From: Pseudomonadota bacterium
GTDB lineage: Bacteria > Pseudomonadota > Gammaproteobacteria > Competibacterales > Competibacteraceae
Length of the DNA stretch: 64,000 nt
Direction of reading: 5' to 3'
NCBI GenBank assembly: GCA_022709365.1
Contig: JAKLIY010000009.1
Location: 1 to 64,000 of the forward strand
The notes under the pieces: generated by a model
The model's input: only the letters and a program-made list of their open reading frames with translations
Told to the model about the DNA's origin: nothing
Databases searched by the model: none
Made by a program: the position numbers and the translations under genes
In this document: positions 8,617 through 17,272 of the stretch, piece after piece
How the letters are laid out: each line of letters starts with the position of its first letter
Position numbering within the stretch: the stretch's first letter is position 1

Positions 8617-10023
8617 TCAATCAAAAATCTTCCCTGGATTCATGATCCCGTTCGGGTCAAACGCCTGCTTGACCGCCCGCAGATAGCCGATTTCGGTTTC
8701 ATCGCGGGTGTAATGCAAATACGGTTTTTTGAGCAGACCGACTCCGTGTTCAGCAGAGATGCTGCCGCCATGCCGTTGCAGGACGGTGAAGAGCTGTTCG
8801 CTCACCGTCCCGCATTTTGCCGCAAACGCCACGGTGTCCAGATCAGCCGGTTTGAGAATGTTGATATGCAGGTTGCCATCGCCGATATGGCCATACCACA
8901 GCACCTCGAAATCCGGGTATTCCCGCGTCAGCAAGGCGTCCGCCTCGGTCAGGAACGCGGGAACGCGGGAAATCCGCAGGGCAATATCGTTTTTGTAGGG
9001 CTGATAGACGGCGATGGATTCGCTGATATCCTCGCGCAGCCGCCAGAGTTCCTGCGCCTGGGCCTGGCTCTGGCTGATGACGCCATCCGCCAGCCAGCCT
9101 TGATCGGCGCAATTTTCAAACAGGGACAGCGCCGTGTCGGTGTGCCGTCCGTCCGGATTTTCGAACTCGACTAACACGTAATAAGGCGTTTGAGCTTCAA
9201 AGGGGCGATGCAGACCTTTAGCGATCACATGGCGCAACGCCAGTTCCGAGAAAAATTCGAAAGCGCTCAGTTCCAGCTTGTTTCGGAAAATGTGGTACAG
9301 CGACATGATGCTGTCCAGATCGGGGACGCCCAGCACCATCACGACCGGCTCGCGCAGGGGGCGAGTGAGATTCAGGGTCGCCTCAACGATGATTCCCAAT
9401 GTGCCTTCACTGCCGATAAAGAGATGCCGCAGGTCGTAGCCGCTGGCGTTTTTGATCAGCCCCCGGTTGAGATCGAGTAGGTCACCGCGTCCGGTAACCA
9501 CCTTCAGGCCGGTGACCCAGTCGCGGGTCAGGCCATAGCGAATCACTTTAATGCCGCCGGCGTTGGTGGCGATATTGCCGCCGATCTGGCTGGAGCCGCG
9601 CGAGGCAAAGTCCACCGGATAATACAACCCCCGGTCGCGGGCGAAGTTTTGCAGGACTTCAGTGACGACGCCGGCCTCGCAGGTCACGCTGCGGTCGGTG
9701 GGATCGAAGTCGAGAATCCGGTTCATCCGTTCCATGGACACCACAATTTCGCCCTGGCAGGCGACCGCCGCGCCGCTCAGGCCGGTGCGGCCGCCCGAAG
9801 GAACCAGCGCCAGCCGATGCTCATTCGCGTAGCACACCAGTTGTTGTACCTGTTCGATGTTCCCCGGCAGCACGACCGCTAGTGGATTCGGCGTGTGCAA
9901 TCGGGTCCAGTCGCGCCCGTAGTGCAGGCCACTGTCAGCATCGGTGCGGACGTGGGCAGGTTCAATAAAAGCGCGGATACCGTCAAGCAGGGCGGCGGAG
10001 GCATTCGGGTCATGCAGGATCAC
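8617..10023 (-). CDS. FAD-linked oxidase, probable D-2-hydroxyglutarate dehydrogenase
   Basis: This 468-residue flavoprotein belongs to the GlcD/D-lactate dehydrogenase/D2HGDH family. The FAD-binding (PCMH-type) part covers about residues 45-225 (SGGRTGLSGAAV, GNIATNAGGIKVIRYG, GSEGTLGIIVEATL). The C-terminal substrate-binding part has WYGHIGDGNLHINI and the conserved AEHGVGLLKKP. Members oxidise D-2-hydroxy acids and pass electrons to a quinone or flavoprotein. The divergent neighbour is serA, a pairing known from Pseudomonas, where D2HGDH removes the D-2-hydroxyglutarate that SerA makes from 2-oxoglutarate. The specificity is therefore inferred from context; glycolate or D-lactate remain possible. 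Confidence 0.82.
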   Translation of the reverse strand: MILHDPNASAALLDGIRAFIEPAHVRTDADSGLHYGRDWTRLHTPNPLAVVLPGNIEQVQQLVCYANEHRLALVPSGGRTGLSGAAVACQGEIVVSMERMNRILDFDPTDRSVTCEAGVVTEVLQNFARDRGLYYPVDFASRGSSQIGGNIATNAGGIKVIRYGLTRDWVTGLKVVTGRGDLLDLNRGLIKNASGYDLRHLFIGSEGTLGIIVEATLNLTRPLREPVVMVLGVPDLDSIMSLYHIFRNKLELSAFEFFSELALRHVIAKGLHRPFEAQTPYYVLVEFENPDGRHTDTALSLFENCADQGWLADGVISQSQAQAQELWRLREDISESIAVYQPYKNDIALRISRVPAFLTEADALLTREYPDFEVLWYGHIGDGNLHINILKPADLDTVAFAAKCGTVSEQLFTVLQRHGGSISAEHGVGLLKKPYLHYTRDETEIGYLRAVKQAFDPNGIMNPGKIFD

Positions 10024-10127
10024 GGCAGTGGGCGCTCCAGGTTACAAGGGCAAAGGTTGCCAGTCCGGTTCAGAGGGATTATTTTCAACACTCTTTTATT
10101 CTAACACCGGCGAAACCGTGCGCAGCC

Positions 10128-11366
10128 ATGAGTCAGATTTCACTCGATAAGAACCGCATCAAGATTTTATTGCTGGAAGGTCTTCATGCCAGCGCCGTCG
10201 AGGCGTTTCAGGCGGATGGCTACACCCACATTGATTTCTACCCCAAGGCGTTGCCTGAGCCGCAGTTGCTGGAAGCGATCAGCGACGCTTACTTCGTCGG
10301 TATTCGCTCGGCGACCCAGTTGACAGCCAAGGTGTTTGAACACGCTCCCCGATTGATTGGGATCGGCTGTTTCTGTATCGGCACCAACCAGGTGGACCTC
10401 GATGCTGCCCAGGAACGCGGTATTCCGGTCTTCAACGCGCCCTTTTCCAACACCCGCAGTGTGGCGGAACTGGTACTGGCGGAGATTATATTGTTGCTGC
10501 GCGGCATTCCCCAGCGTAATGCAGCGGCCCATCGCGGCGGCTGGATCAAGACTGCGACGGGTTCCCGCGAGGCGCGCGGTAAATGTCTGGGCATCGTCGG
10601 CTACGGTCATATCGGCACCCAGGTGGGGTTGCTGGCCGAGGCGCTGGGGATGCGCGTGGTGTTTTACGACATCGAAACCAAGCTGGCCCTGAGTAACGCC
10701 CAACCACTGCCGTCGTTGAACGCCCTGCTGGAAGTGGCGGACCTGGTGACCCTGCACGTTCCGGAAACCCCGCAGACGTTTCAGATGATTGGCGCAGAAC
10801 AATTGGCGCGGATGAAGCCGGGTTCAGCCTTGATCAACGCCGCCCGGGGGACGGTGGTGGAGATTGACGCGCTGGCCGCGACGCTGGAAGCAAAACATTT
10901 GGCCGGGGCGGCGATAGATGTCTTTCCCAAGGAACCGAAGGCCAATGATGACGAGTTCCTCTCGCCCTTGCGGGCGTTTGACAATGTACTGCTGACCCCG
11001 CACATCGGCGGCAGCACTGAGGAAGCTCAGCAAAATATCGGCCTGGAGGTCGCTGGCAAGTTGATTAAATACAGTAATAACGGCTCAACACTGAGCGCGG
11101 TCAACTTTCCGGAAGTGGCGCTGCCCGAACATCCCGGCAAGCATCGCCTGTTGCATATTCATCGCAATCAGCCCGGCGTACTTTCGCAAATCAACGCGAT
11201 TTTCTCGGAGCAGCAAATTAATATCGCCGGCCAGTATTTACAAACCAACCTCCGAATCGGTTACGTGGTGATCGACATCGACGATCCTGGCCAGGCTGAA
11301 ACCCGGCAATTACGTAAGCGGCTGGAAGAGGTGGCCGGCACCATTCGTACCCGGATTTTGTATTGA
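10128..11366 (+). CDS. serA: D-3-phosphoglycerate dehydrogenase
   Basis: SerA oxidises 3-phosphoglycerate with NAD+ in the first step of serine synthesis. The 412-residue length and the C-terminal ACT domain (about residues 340-412, from HRLLHIHRNQPGVLSQINAIF) are those of the short E. coli-type enzyme that is inhibited by serine. The NAD-binding site is GIVGYGHIGTQVG, and the catalytic section includes NAARGTVVEIDAL and the LTPHIGGSTEEAQQNIG motif carrying the active-site His. The start at ATG 10128 gives the normal N terminus (LLLEGLHASAVE). The short divergent spacer of 104 bases to the D2HGDH-like gene must hold both promoters. Confidence 0.95.
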   Translation: MSQISLDKNRIKILLLEGLHASAVEAFQADGYTHIDFYPKALPEPQLLEAISDAYFVGIRSATQLTAKVFEHAPRLIGIGCFCIGTNQVDLDAAQERGIPVFNAPFSNTRSVAELVLAEIILLLRGIPQRNAAAHRGGWIKTATGSREARGKCLGIVGYGHIGTQVGLLAEALGMRVVFYDIETKLALSNAQPLPSLNALLEVADLVTLHVPETPQTFQMIGAEQLARMKPGSALINAARGTVVEIDALAATLEAKHLAGAAIDVFPKEPKANDDEFLSPLRAFDNVLLTPHIGGSTEEAQQNIGLEVAGKLIKYSNNGSTLSAVNFPEVALPEHPGKHRLLHIHRNQPGVLSQINAIFSEQQINIAGQYLQTNLRIGYVVIDIDDPGQAETRQLRKRLEEVAGTIRTRILY

Positions 11367-11376
11367 TCAGCGCTCT

Positions 11377-11393
11377 TCTCCCTGAGTGGGAGA
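11377..11393. repeat. Short GC-rich hairpin after serA
   Basis: TCTCCC (11377-11382) and GGGAGA (11388-11393) form a stem, followed by a G-rich tail (GGGGTGAAGGGG). It lies 11 bases after the serA stop and ahead of the next start. It resembles two other short hairpins in the window, at 24549 and 57163. There is no T-run, so termination is uncertain. Confidence 0.35.
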
Positions 11394-11431
11394 GGGGTGA
11401 AGGGGCAGCCTTCGCAACAGGGGTGGAGTTG

Positions 11432-11986
11432 ATGTCGCTACGTGATGAATTATTGAAAGCCGGGTTAGTGTCAGCGGACAAGGCTAAAAAGCTGGACGCC
11501 GATACCCGCAAGCAGGATCATCAGCGCAAGAAAAGTCAGGCGTCGGCGGTGGAGGAGGCCGCACAACAGGCTGAGGTGCGGCGACAAGCCGAAGCGGAGG
11601 CCGCCCGTAAAAGGGAGCGGGATCGACAATTGAATCTGGAGCGGGAGGCGGAAAAACAGCGTCGGGAACGGGCCGCCCGCGCCCAGCAGTTGATCGACAG
11701 CCATCGCCTCAACAACCCGGACGCGGAAATTCTCTATAATTTTTTGGACAGCGATGGGCATTGGATTCGGGCGATCCGGGTTCTGCCGCCCCAGCGCAAG
11801 GGTTTAGCCATGGGTCGGCTGGCCATTGTGCGCGGCGACCGGCACGAGTTCGACTTTCCACTGGTTCCCCAAGAGATCGCGCTGAAGCTGGCGGAGTTCG
11901 CCCCAGAGCGAGTGCTGCTGCTACATCCGGAAAGCGATGGTTCCGAGGCGGAAAGCGAAATGAATGATCGGAGCGAAACTTCATGA
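11432..11986 (+). CDS. DUF2058 family protein (YaiL-like)
   Basis: The start at ATG 11432 is chosen because MSLRDELLKAGLVSADKAKK is the conserved N terminus of DUF2058 proteins and a GGAG lies a few bases upstream; in-frame codons before it look non-coding. The 184-residue protein has a charged Lys/Arg/Glu-rich helix (about residues 15-90) and a compact C-terminal domain (from NPDAEILYNF to the LKLAEFAPERVLLLHP motif). The family is described in E. coli as a nucleoprotein or polynucleotide-associated protein, without a firm function. The final bases overlap the next gene by four (ATGA), so the two are translationally coupled. Confidence 0.8.
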   Translation: MSLRDELLKAGLVSADKAKKLDADTRKQDHQRKKSQASAVEEAAQQAEVRRQAEAEAARKRERDRQLNLEREAEKQRRERAARAQQLIDSHRLNNPDAEILYNFLDSDGHWIRAIRVLPPQRKGLAMGRLAIVRGDRHEFDFPLVPQEIALKLAEFAPERVLLLHPESDGSEAESEMNDRSETS

Positions 11987-12663
11987 CGGACCCTGTTTCA
12001 TCCCGCCCACTGAGTCGGGAGCGTTCTCAACGCATCGGCGATTACCGCTCCCATTCTTGGAGCCGACGCAGCAAATGGTTATTTCTTGTGGTGTTGGTGT
12101 TGGTGCTGATTGATTTTTTCACAGCACTGCTGCTGGGCACACAGGTTTACACCCTTAATCGCCAGAACCAGACCTTGCGCAGCAGTTTGGCGCAAGCCGA
12201 GGAGGAGTTGCACCGGGTCACGCCTGAATTGCAGAAATTGCGCGGCGACTTGGATGAACTGGTTCGCGGCAAGCTGCCGCGTCTGCGTAAACTGGAGTAT
12301 GACCGGGTGTTGCCGTTGGACGATCAGTATTTGAAAAACATCATCTTTACGGAAATCATGAACCGCGACAGCCGGGGTCATGAGTACAAATTGGTGGTGC
12401 AGAACAACACCGGCGCGCCGCTCTGGCCAGAGGTTCAATTGCTGCTTTTCAATGAACAGGGCATTCAAGTCGGCAGCGCCGAGATCGGCACCGGCCAGCC
12501 GAACGCGCTGAAGGCCGGCAGCCTGGGGGTCGGCGAGGTGCGTTCCTATACGGCATCGGTGAATCTGATGGATAGGAGCGCTACGCCCGCCTATTTCATG
12601 ATCCGCCTTCCGGAGTCATCCGGCGGCAAGACCGTTTTGCTGGAAACGAAAGAGGGCCGTTGA
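11983..12663 (+). CDS. Single-pass membrane protein with coiled coil, unknown function
   Basis: The gene begins inside the stop of the DUF2058 gene (ATGA overlap). The 226-residue product has a short basic cytosolic tail, one strong membrane helix (about residues 31-53, LFLVVLVLVLIDFFTALLLG) and a heptad-like coiled coil (about 58-105). A C-terminal domain (about 115-220) looks like a beta-sandwich (YKLVVQNNTGAPLWPEVQLL), perhaps an immunoglobulin-like fold facing the periplasm. I do not recognise a named family. Coupling to the DUF2058 gene suggests a shared task. Confidence 0.65.
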   Translation: MTDPVSSRPLSRERSQRIGDYRSHSWSRRSKWLFLVVLVLVLIDFFTALLLGTQVYTLNRQNQTLRSSLAQAEEELHRVTPELQKLRGDLDELVRGKLPRLRKLEYDRVLPLDDQYLKNIIFTEIMNRDSRGHEYKLVVQNNTGAPLWPEVQLLLFNEQGIQVGSAEIGTGQPNALKAGSLGVGEVRSYTASVNLMDRSATPAYFMIRLPESSGGKTVLLETKEGR

Positions 12664-12690
12664 GTGGTGCCGTTTTTATATCATCACCTT

Positions 12691-14001
12691 TCAGTTATGC
12701 TGCGCCAGATTCCGCCGCATCCGGTGCATTCCCCAGCCCACCACTGCGATCACAACCGGAACAGCCATACCAGTCACCAATTCAGGATTCAATGGCAGCC
12801 CCAGTTTGTACAGCGCCTTGACCGCATAGCTGACCAGGCCCACCAGATAATAGCTCAACACCACCACTGACAGTCCCTCAACAGTCTCCTGTAGGCGCAA
12901 TTGCAACTGAGCGCGCCGGTTCATGGACTGCAACAAGTCACGGTTCTGCTGCTCCAGCGCCACGTCCACCCGGGTGCGCAGCAGGTTAGCGGCGCGGGAG
13001 ATACGGGTCGAGAGGGATTCCTGCCGCTCGCGCACCGAAGCGACCGTGCGCAAGGCTGGCGCCAATCGCCGGTCCATGAATTCCCGCAGTGTTTGTACAC
13101 TGGGCAGCCGCGCTTCGTGCAGTTCATCGATACGTCGTTCCACCAGCGTGTCATAGGCCCGGCTGGCGCCGAACCGATAGGTGGTAGTGGCAATGATTCG
13201 CTCCATTTCCGCTGCCAGTTCCGACAATTCAGCCAGCAGGGCGTGATCCTGTTCCAGTCCGACCCACTGGTTCATATGGTCCGTCAAATTCGCCAATCGC
13301 TCCTCAATTCGGGTGATTTCAGCGCCGGTCTGACGAGCCAGCGGGAAAGCCAGCATTGCCATGATTCGGTAGGTTTCGATATTCAATAACCGTTGAACCA
13401 ACCGCCCTGCCTGAGTTTCGCGCAGACTCCGATCAAACACCAAAATTCGGGTGAAACCGTCCGGGTGAACGCGGAAATCGCTCCAAACCGTCGCGGCGTC
13501 ATCGGCTGCCCGGCAGCCATTCAGCGGTCCCGCACCCAAGAGAGTTTGTAATTGCTCCAGCGTCGGCGGCGGATTCGGCTCGCGGCGCAGATCGAGATGA
13601 GTTGCTACCAGCAGTTCACCCGCTAATCCGGCGAGCCAGTCTGGGGGAAGCTGCTGAATCGGCTGATCGGCAAACGACTCAGCGCTTCTTGCCAGGGCGA
13701 TGAAAGTGTAAGCAGAAAATTCCGAATGCCGCTCCCATTTCAGCCGGAACGGCCCACAGTCGACGCTCAGATGCACCGCACCAGGCGCAGGGGGCGCAAC
13801 GCTATAATGATCGCAGAGACCGGCGATCTGCGCGCGATCCCGGTCAATAGCCTCACGACCCGGCCCAGACAGCAGGGCCAGGTGGGAAATCAGTGACGGG
13901 GTTTTCAGCCGCTCGAAGGGTCGGGCGTGAAATTCCTGGTCCAGTTCGTCGCGCTGTGGATGGACCGTCAGACCCAGCGCAGTCAGGGAGAGCAGAGACA
14001 T
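12691..14001 (-). CDS. DUF3422 family membrane-anchored protein
   Basis: The N terminus carries the family signature HPQRDELDQEFHARPFERL, followed by SLISHLALLSG. The middle is a long, mostly helical region with coiled-coil character (about residues 210-365). Two hydrophobic segments near the C terminus (about 370-395 and 405-428, ending GWGMHRMRRNL) anchor it in the inner membrane. The length of 436 residues is normal for DUF3422. No biochemical function is established for the family. It is separately transcribed on the minus strand, upstream of nothing obvious. Confidence 0.85.
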   Translation of the reverse strand: MSLLSLTALGLTVHPQRDELDQEFHARPFERLKTPSLISHLALLSGPGREAIDRDRAQIAGLCDHYSVAPPAPGAVHLSVDCGPFRLKWERHSEFSAYTFIALARSAESFADQPIQQLPPDWLAGLAGELLVATHLDLRREPNPPPTLEQLQTLLGAGPLNGCRAADDAATVWSDFRVHPDGFTRILVFDRSLRETQAGRLVQRLLNIETYRIMAMLAFPLARQTGAEITRIEERLANLTDHMNQWVGLEQDHALLAELSELAAEMERIIATTTYRFGASRAYDTLVERRIDELHEARLPSVQTLREFMDRRLAPALRTVASVRERQESLSTRISRAANLLRTRVDVALEQQNRDLLQSMNRRAQLQLRLQETVEGLSVVVLSYYLVGLVSYAVKALYKLGLPLNPELVTGMAVPVVIAVVGWGMHRMRRNLAQHN

Positions 14002-14048
14002 GCAAGGTTAAAGATTAATCAATAACGTTGATACCGTAATCTTCATGT

Positions 14049-16193
14049 TCATGAAGATGCGGTTTCATAGGTGAGCGCGAAGACCGTCACGGCGCGTGGT
14101 TCCATCTGGAAATCATCACCGTTGTTCAGCAGGAACTCGCCGGGCGCCAGTTGTGGCTTTGCGGTGTCAAGCAGGCAACGCCAGTGGCGGGCGCCGCGCA
14201 CCGTCGGCATCTGTACCGGGATGGACGTATATCCAGCGTTGAAGATAACGAACAGAGTATCGTCGATTTCCGGATAGCCATCCGGTGTGAAGTATTCCCC
14301 GGCGTCGCCAGCCAGCAACATGCCGATGCAGCGCGCTTTAGGTTCCTGCCAGTGATAATCGGTCATAGGACCACCACCCGGGCTGATCCATTCGATATCG
14401 CGCAGTCCAGTGGTTTTGGAAACCTGTAATCCGTGCAGAAAACGGGTACGGCGTAGCACTGGGTGTTCCCAACGCAGACTGATCAGGCGGCGCGTAAAGT
14501 CCAGAAATTCCTGCTCGTCAAGCGGCTGGTTTTCCCAGTTCAGCCAGTTAATCTCGTTATCTTGACAATAGGCATTGTTGTTGCCGCCCTGGCTGCGGCC
14601 AAATTCGTCACCGGCCAGCAGCATCGGTGTGCCTTGAGCCAGCAGCACGGTGGCCAGCATATTACGGCGCTGGCGCAGGCGAAGTTGTTGAATGGCGCGA
14701 TCGGCAGTGGGTCCCTCGACCCCATGGTTATTACTGAAATTAGAGGGATGGCCGTCGCGATTGCCTTCGCCATTGGCCTCATTATGGCGTTCGTTGTAGC
14801 TGACCAAGTCGGCCAGGGGAAAACCATCGTGGCTGGCGATGTAGTTCACCGAAGCCCAGGGCCGCCGGCAGTCGTGTTCAAACAGGTCGCTGGAGGCCAG
14901 GAGATTAGGCGCTATCCGCGATAGCATCCCGTCATCCCCACACCAGAAGCGGCGCACGGTGTCACGGAAGCGGTCATTCCATTCTGCGGTTCCGGCGGGA
15001 AAACTACCCAGTTGATAGCCGCCCGGACCGATGTCCCACGGTTCGGCGATGATCTTGACCCGTGACATAGCCGGGTCCTGACGGATGGCGTCGAAGAAGC
15101 CGCCGCCCCGGTCGTAGCCATAATCCTCGCGGCCGAGCGTCACTGCCAAGTCGAAACGGAAGCCGTCGACATGCATCTCGTTGACCCAGTAGCGCAGGCT
15201 GTCCATGACCATCTGCAATACCCGTGGATGAGTCAGGTTCAGGGTATTGCCGCAGCCGGTGTCATTGATGTAATAGCGGCGGTCGTTGGGCCGCAACCGA
15301 TAGTAGGAAGCGTTGTCGATCCCCTTGAAACTGAGGGTGGGACCCATCTGGTCACCTTCGGCGGTGTGGTTGTAGACCACATCCAACAGCACCTCGATGC
15401 CGGCATCGTGCAAGCGTTTGACCATCGTCTTGAATTCTGTCAAATCGCCGCCGCTCAGATAGCGCGGCTCAGGGGCAAAGAAACACAGCGTATTGTAGCC
15501 CCAGTAGTTGCGCAGGCCACGGTCGGTGAGGAAACGGTCATCGACGAAGGCGTGAACGGGCATGAGTTCCACCGCAGTGATGCCCAACGACTTGAGGTAT
15601 TTAATGATCTCTGGATGGGCCATGCCGGCAAAGGTGCCGCGCAGGTGATGAGGGATGCCTTCGTGGCGAATAGTGAAACCGCGCACATGGGTTTCGTAAA
15701 TAAGGGTCTGCGTCCAGGGGGTTTCGGGCTGCCGGTCACCTTCCCAACTGAACGTCGTATCGACCACCACGCATTTAAGCATGTCGCGGGCGTTGTCGCG
15801 GATATCGAACGACAGATCCGAGTTGCTATGGCCGACCTGATAACCGCAGTGTTCATCACGCAGGTGGAGTGAGCCATAGAATTGCTTGGCGTAGGGATCA
15901 AGCAGCAGTTTATGGTGATTGAAGCGATGGCCGAGCTGCGGTTCGTAGGGACCGGAGACGCGGTAGCCATACAAAGCGCCCGGCCACAGACCGGGTACAT
16001 AGCCGTGCCAGATTTGGTCGGTATGTTCGGGCAATGTCAACCGTTCGATCTCGCGCTGGCCCGATGAATCGAACAGGCATAATTCGACTTTTTCAGCGTG
16101 GGCGGAGAAGAGCGCGAAATTGACGCCCTTGCCATCCCAAACCGCGCCGAGCGGATAGGACTTGCCTGGCCATACGCGAGCACGCGACGACAT
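14049..16193 (-). CDS. glgX: Glycogen debranching enzyme
   Basis: GlgX hydrolyses the alpha-1,6 branches of limit dextrins left by glycogen phosphorylase. The N-terminal CBM48 domain (about residues 8-100, PLGAVWDGKGVNFALFSAHA) precedes the GH13 barrel. Visible catalytic parts are VDGFRFDLAV with the nucleophile Asp, IIAEPWDIGPGGYQLG with the acid Glu, and NYIASHDGFPLADLV with the transition-state-stabilising His-Asp. At 714 residues it is slightly longer than the E. coli enzyme. It lies near glgB, glgC and malQ but is separated from them by the Tus-like gene and cysB, so it is not in one operon with the rest. Confidence 0.95.
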   Translation of the reverse strand: MSSRARVWPGKSYPLGAVWDGKGVNFALFSAHAEKVELCLFDSSGQREIERLTLPEHTDQIWHGYVPGLWPGALYGYRVSGPYEPQLGHRFNHHKLLLDPYAKQFYGSLHLRDEHCGYQVGHSNSDLSFDIRDNARDMLKCVVVDTTFSWEGDRQPETPWTQTLIYETHVRGFTIRHEGIPHHLRGTFAGMAHPEIIKYLKSLGITAVELMPVHAFVDDRFLTDRGLRNYWGYNTLCFFAPEPRYLSGGDLTEFKTMVKRLHDAGIEVLLDVVYNHTAEGDQMGPTLSFKGIDNASYYRLRPNDRRYYINDTGCGNTLNLTHPRVLQMVMDSLRYWVNEMHVDGFRFDLAVTLGREDYGYDRGGGFFDAIRQDPAMSRVKIIAEPWDIGPGGYQLGSFPAGTAEWNDRFRDTVRRFWCGDDGMLSRIAPNLLASSDLFEHDCRRPWASVNYIASHDGFPLADLVSYNERHNEANGEGNRDGHPSNFSNNHGVEGPTADRAIQQLRLRQRRNMLATVLLAQGTPMLLAGDEFGRSQGGNNNAYCQDNEINWLNWENQPLDEQEFLDFTRRLISLRWEHPVLRRTRFLHGLQVSKTTGLRDIEWISPGGGPMTDYHWQEPKARCIGMLLAGDAGEYFTPDGYPEIDDTLFVIFNAGYTSIPVQMPTVRGARHWRCLLDTAKPQLAPGEFLLNNGDDFQMEPRAVTVFALTYETASS

Positions 16194-16238
16194 GATGGAG
16201 CCTCCAGAGGTTCAAAAGTATGATTGTTATCGGTCAAT

Positions 16239-16262
16239 AAAGCGTCGATGGGGAAACGCTTT
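16239..16262 (-). terminator. Hairpin after the Tus-like gene
   Basis: AAAGCGT (16239-16245) pairs with ACGCTTT (16256-16262). Read on the minus strand the stem is followed by ATT. It lies 68 bases past the stop of the Tus-like gene and ahead of glgX, so it would separate the two transcripts. Confidence 0.4.
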
Positions 16263-16329
16263 GCAGGATGGTCGAACCTGCTGATCTATTTTATGACATT
16301 TTGCGGCGCGGGACTGGCGAATTACCCTT

Positions 16330-17229
16330 TTATGACCGATAGGGTAGGCGATACCGATGAATGCGGATCACCGGCAGAAAGGGTTCATCCTCAATGCGTA
16401 CATCCGTGCGGCGCAGACGGGGATTGGTCAGCAGGTCTGGCGCGACCGGCACAAACTCTGGCAAAGACTCGCCAGGTTGCAGGGGAATCAAAATTGGCAG
16501 TGGCGTTTGCATCAGTCGGCGCAGGACGCCTGAGCCTTCCGGGGCAGCAAAGACAATGTTCGCCCGCAGATGGGGGCAGACGCTCCGCACGCGGGCCAGA
16601 ATTTCATTGCTCGGAATTTCCGCCAGACGTTGTAATTCCTGATGGATTTGTGGGGTTTCGACCCGCTGTTCCAACAGGCGCCGGGCTTCCACTACCCGGG
16701 TGCGTTGAATTACCCGGCCCTGTTTGGACCAGGTAAAACCCACTTTGAGCGGCCGTCGCTCGAGGAGAGGAATATGTCGGTAGGCCTGCTTGAGGTTCAG
16801 GCGAGCGGCGCCCATGCGACGCATGGCGGATGCTACCTGCTCCTGGCGATGGTGGAGATCCGCCATAGCTGCAGTGATTTCGGCACGTTCTACGGACTTT
16901 AGGGCCAGCACCGCAGCTTTGAAACCGTCTTTGGCCGTGTTACAGGCATGGGCCGCGACCATCGTTCCCGGACTGGCACCCACGAGACCGGGGCAAGTGA
17001 GCGTTTCCCGCCCATCCTGACGATCTTCGTACCATAGCGCCCGGTAGAGTTCGATTGCCTTGAGCCGCATATCCAGGCGGTCCAGTAATTCGGTATCAGT
17101 GCGTGAGACCCAAGCGGGCAGTGTGGTGTCATGACGAACTGCAGTGCAAAATTCGTCCAAACGCGCTAGCAGGGCCTCAAAACTTTCCAGAAGCGTGATA
17201 CGCAAAATCGCTGATGATGAGTCAGGCAT
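16330..17229 (-). CDS. Tus-like replication terminus site-binding protein (remote homologue)
   Basis: The 299-residue protein has the length of E. coli Tus (309) and several matches to it in the same order as I recall that sequence. CPGLVGAS corresponds to the LPGV region, QAYRHIPLLERRPLKVGFTW to NAYRTL...LRFGW, and ELQRLAEIPSNEILARVRSVCP to the [25 protein letters not shown] segment. TPLPILIPL corresponds to TPLIALI, and FLPVIRIHRYRLP to LRLIIPRLHLY. Tus binds Ter sites and halts replication forks from one side only. The His that lines the cytosine pocket in E. coli Tus is not obviously kept (RRMGAA in the aligned stretch). A Ter-like core lies just upstream. A Shine-Dalgarno AGGGG precedes the ATG. 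If not Tus, this is an unknown basic DNA-binding-like protein. Confidence 0.62.
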   Translation of the reverse strand: MPDSSSAILRITLLESFEALLARLDEFCTAVRHDTTLPAWVSRTDTELLDRLDMRLKAIELYRALWYEDRQDGRETLTCPGLVGASPGTMVAAHACNTAKDGFKAAVLALKSVERAEITAAMADLHHRQEQVASAMRRMGAARLNLKQAYRHIPLLERRPLKVGFTWSKQGRVIQRTRVVEARRLLEQRVETPQIHQELQRLAEIPSNEILARVRSVCPHLRANIVFAAPEGSGVLRRLMQTPLPILIPLQPGESLPEFVPVAPDLLTNPRLRRTDVRIEDEPFLPVIRIHRYRLPYRS

Positions 17230-17255
17230 AATAATTCCCCTTTTTATATCATCAC

Positions 17256-17272
17256 CGTTGACTACAACACAG
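17256..17272 (-). promoter_or_regulatory. Ter-like sequence upstream of the Tus-like gene
   Basis: On the minus strand this stretch reads CTGTGTTGTAGTCAACG. It shares TGTTGTA and flanking bases with the E. coli Ter core (ATGTTGTAACTAAA). It lies about 27-43 bases before the Tus-like start codon, the position that TerB holds before E. coli tus, and upstream of a TATAAA. Part of it codes for the last residues and stop of cysB, so the match may be chance. Confidence 0.3.

Noticed and set aside
12673..17256. Exact 16-base repeat TTTTTATATCATCACC at 12673-12688 and 17241-17256
   Set aside because: In 64 kb about one such 16-base match is expected by chance, and the two contexts differ (gene end and gene start).
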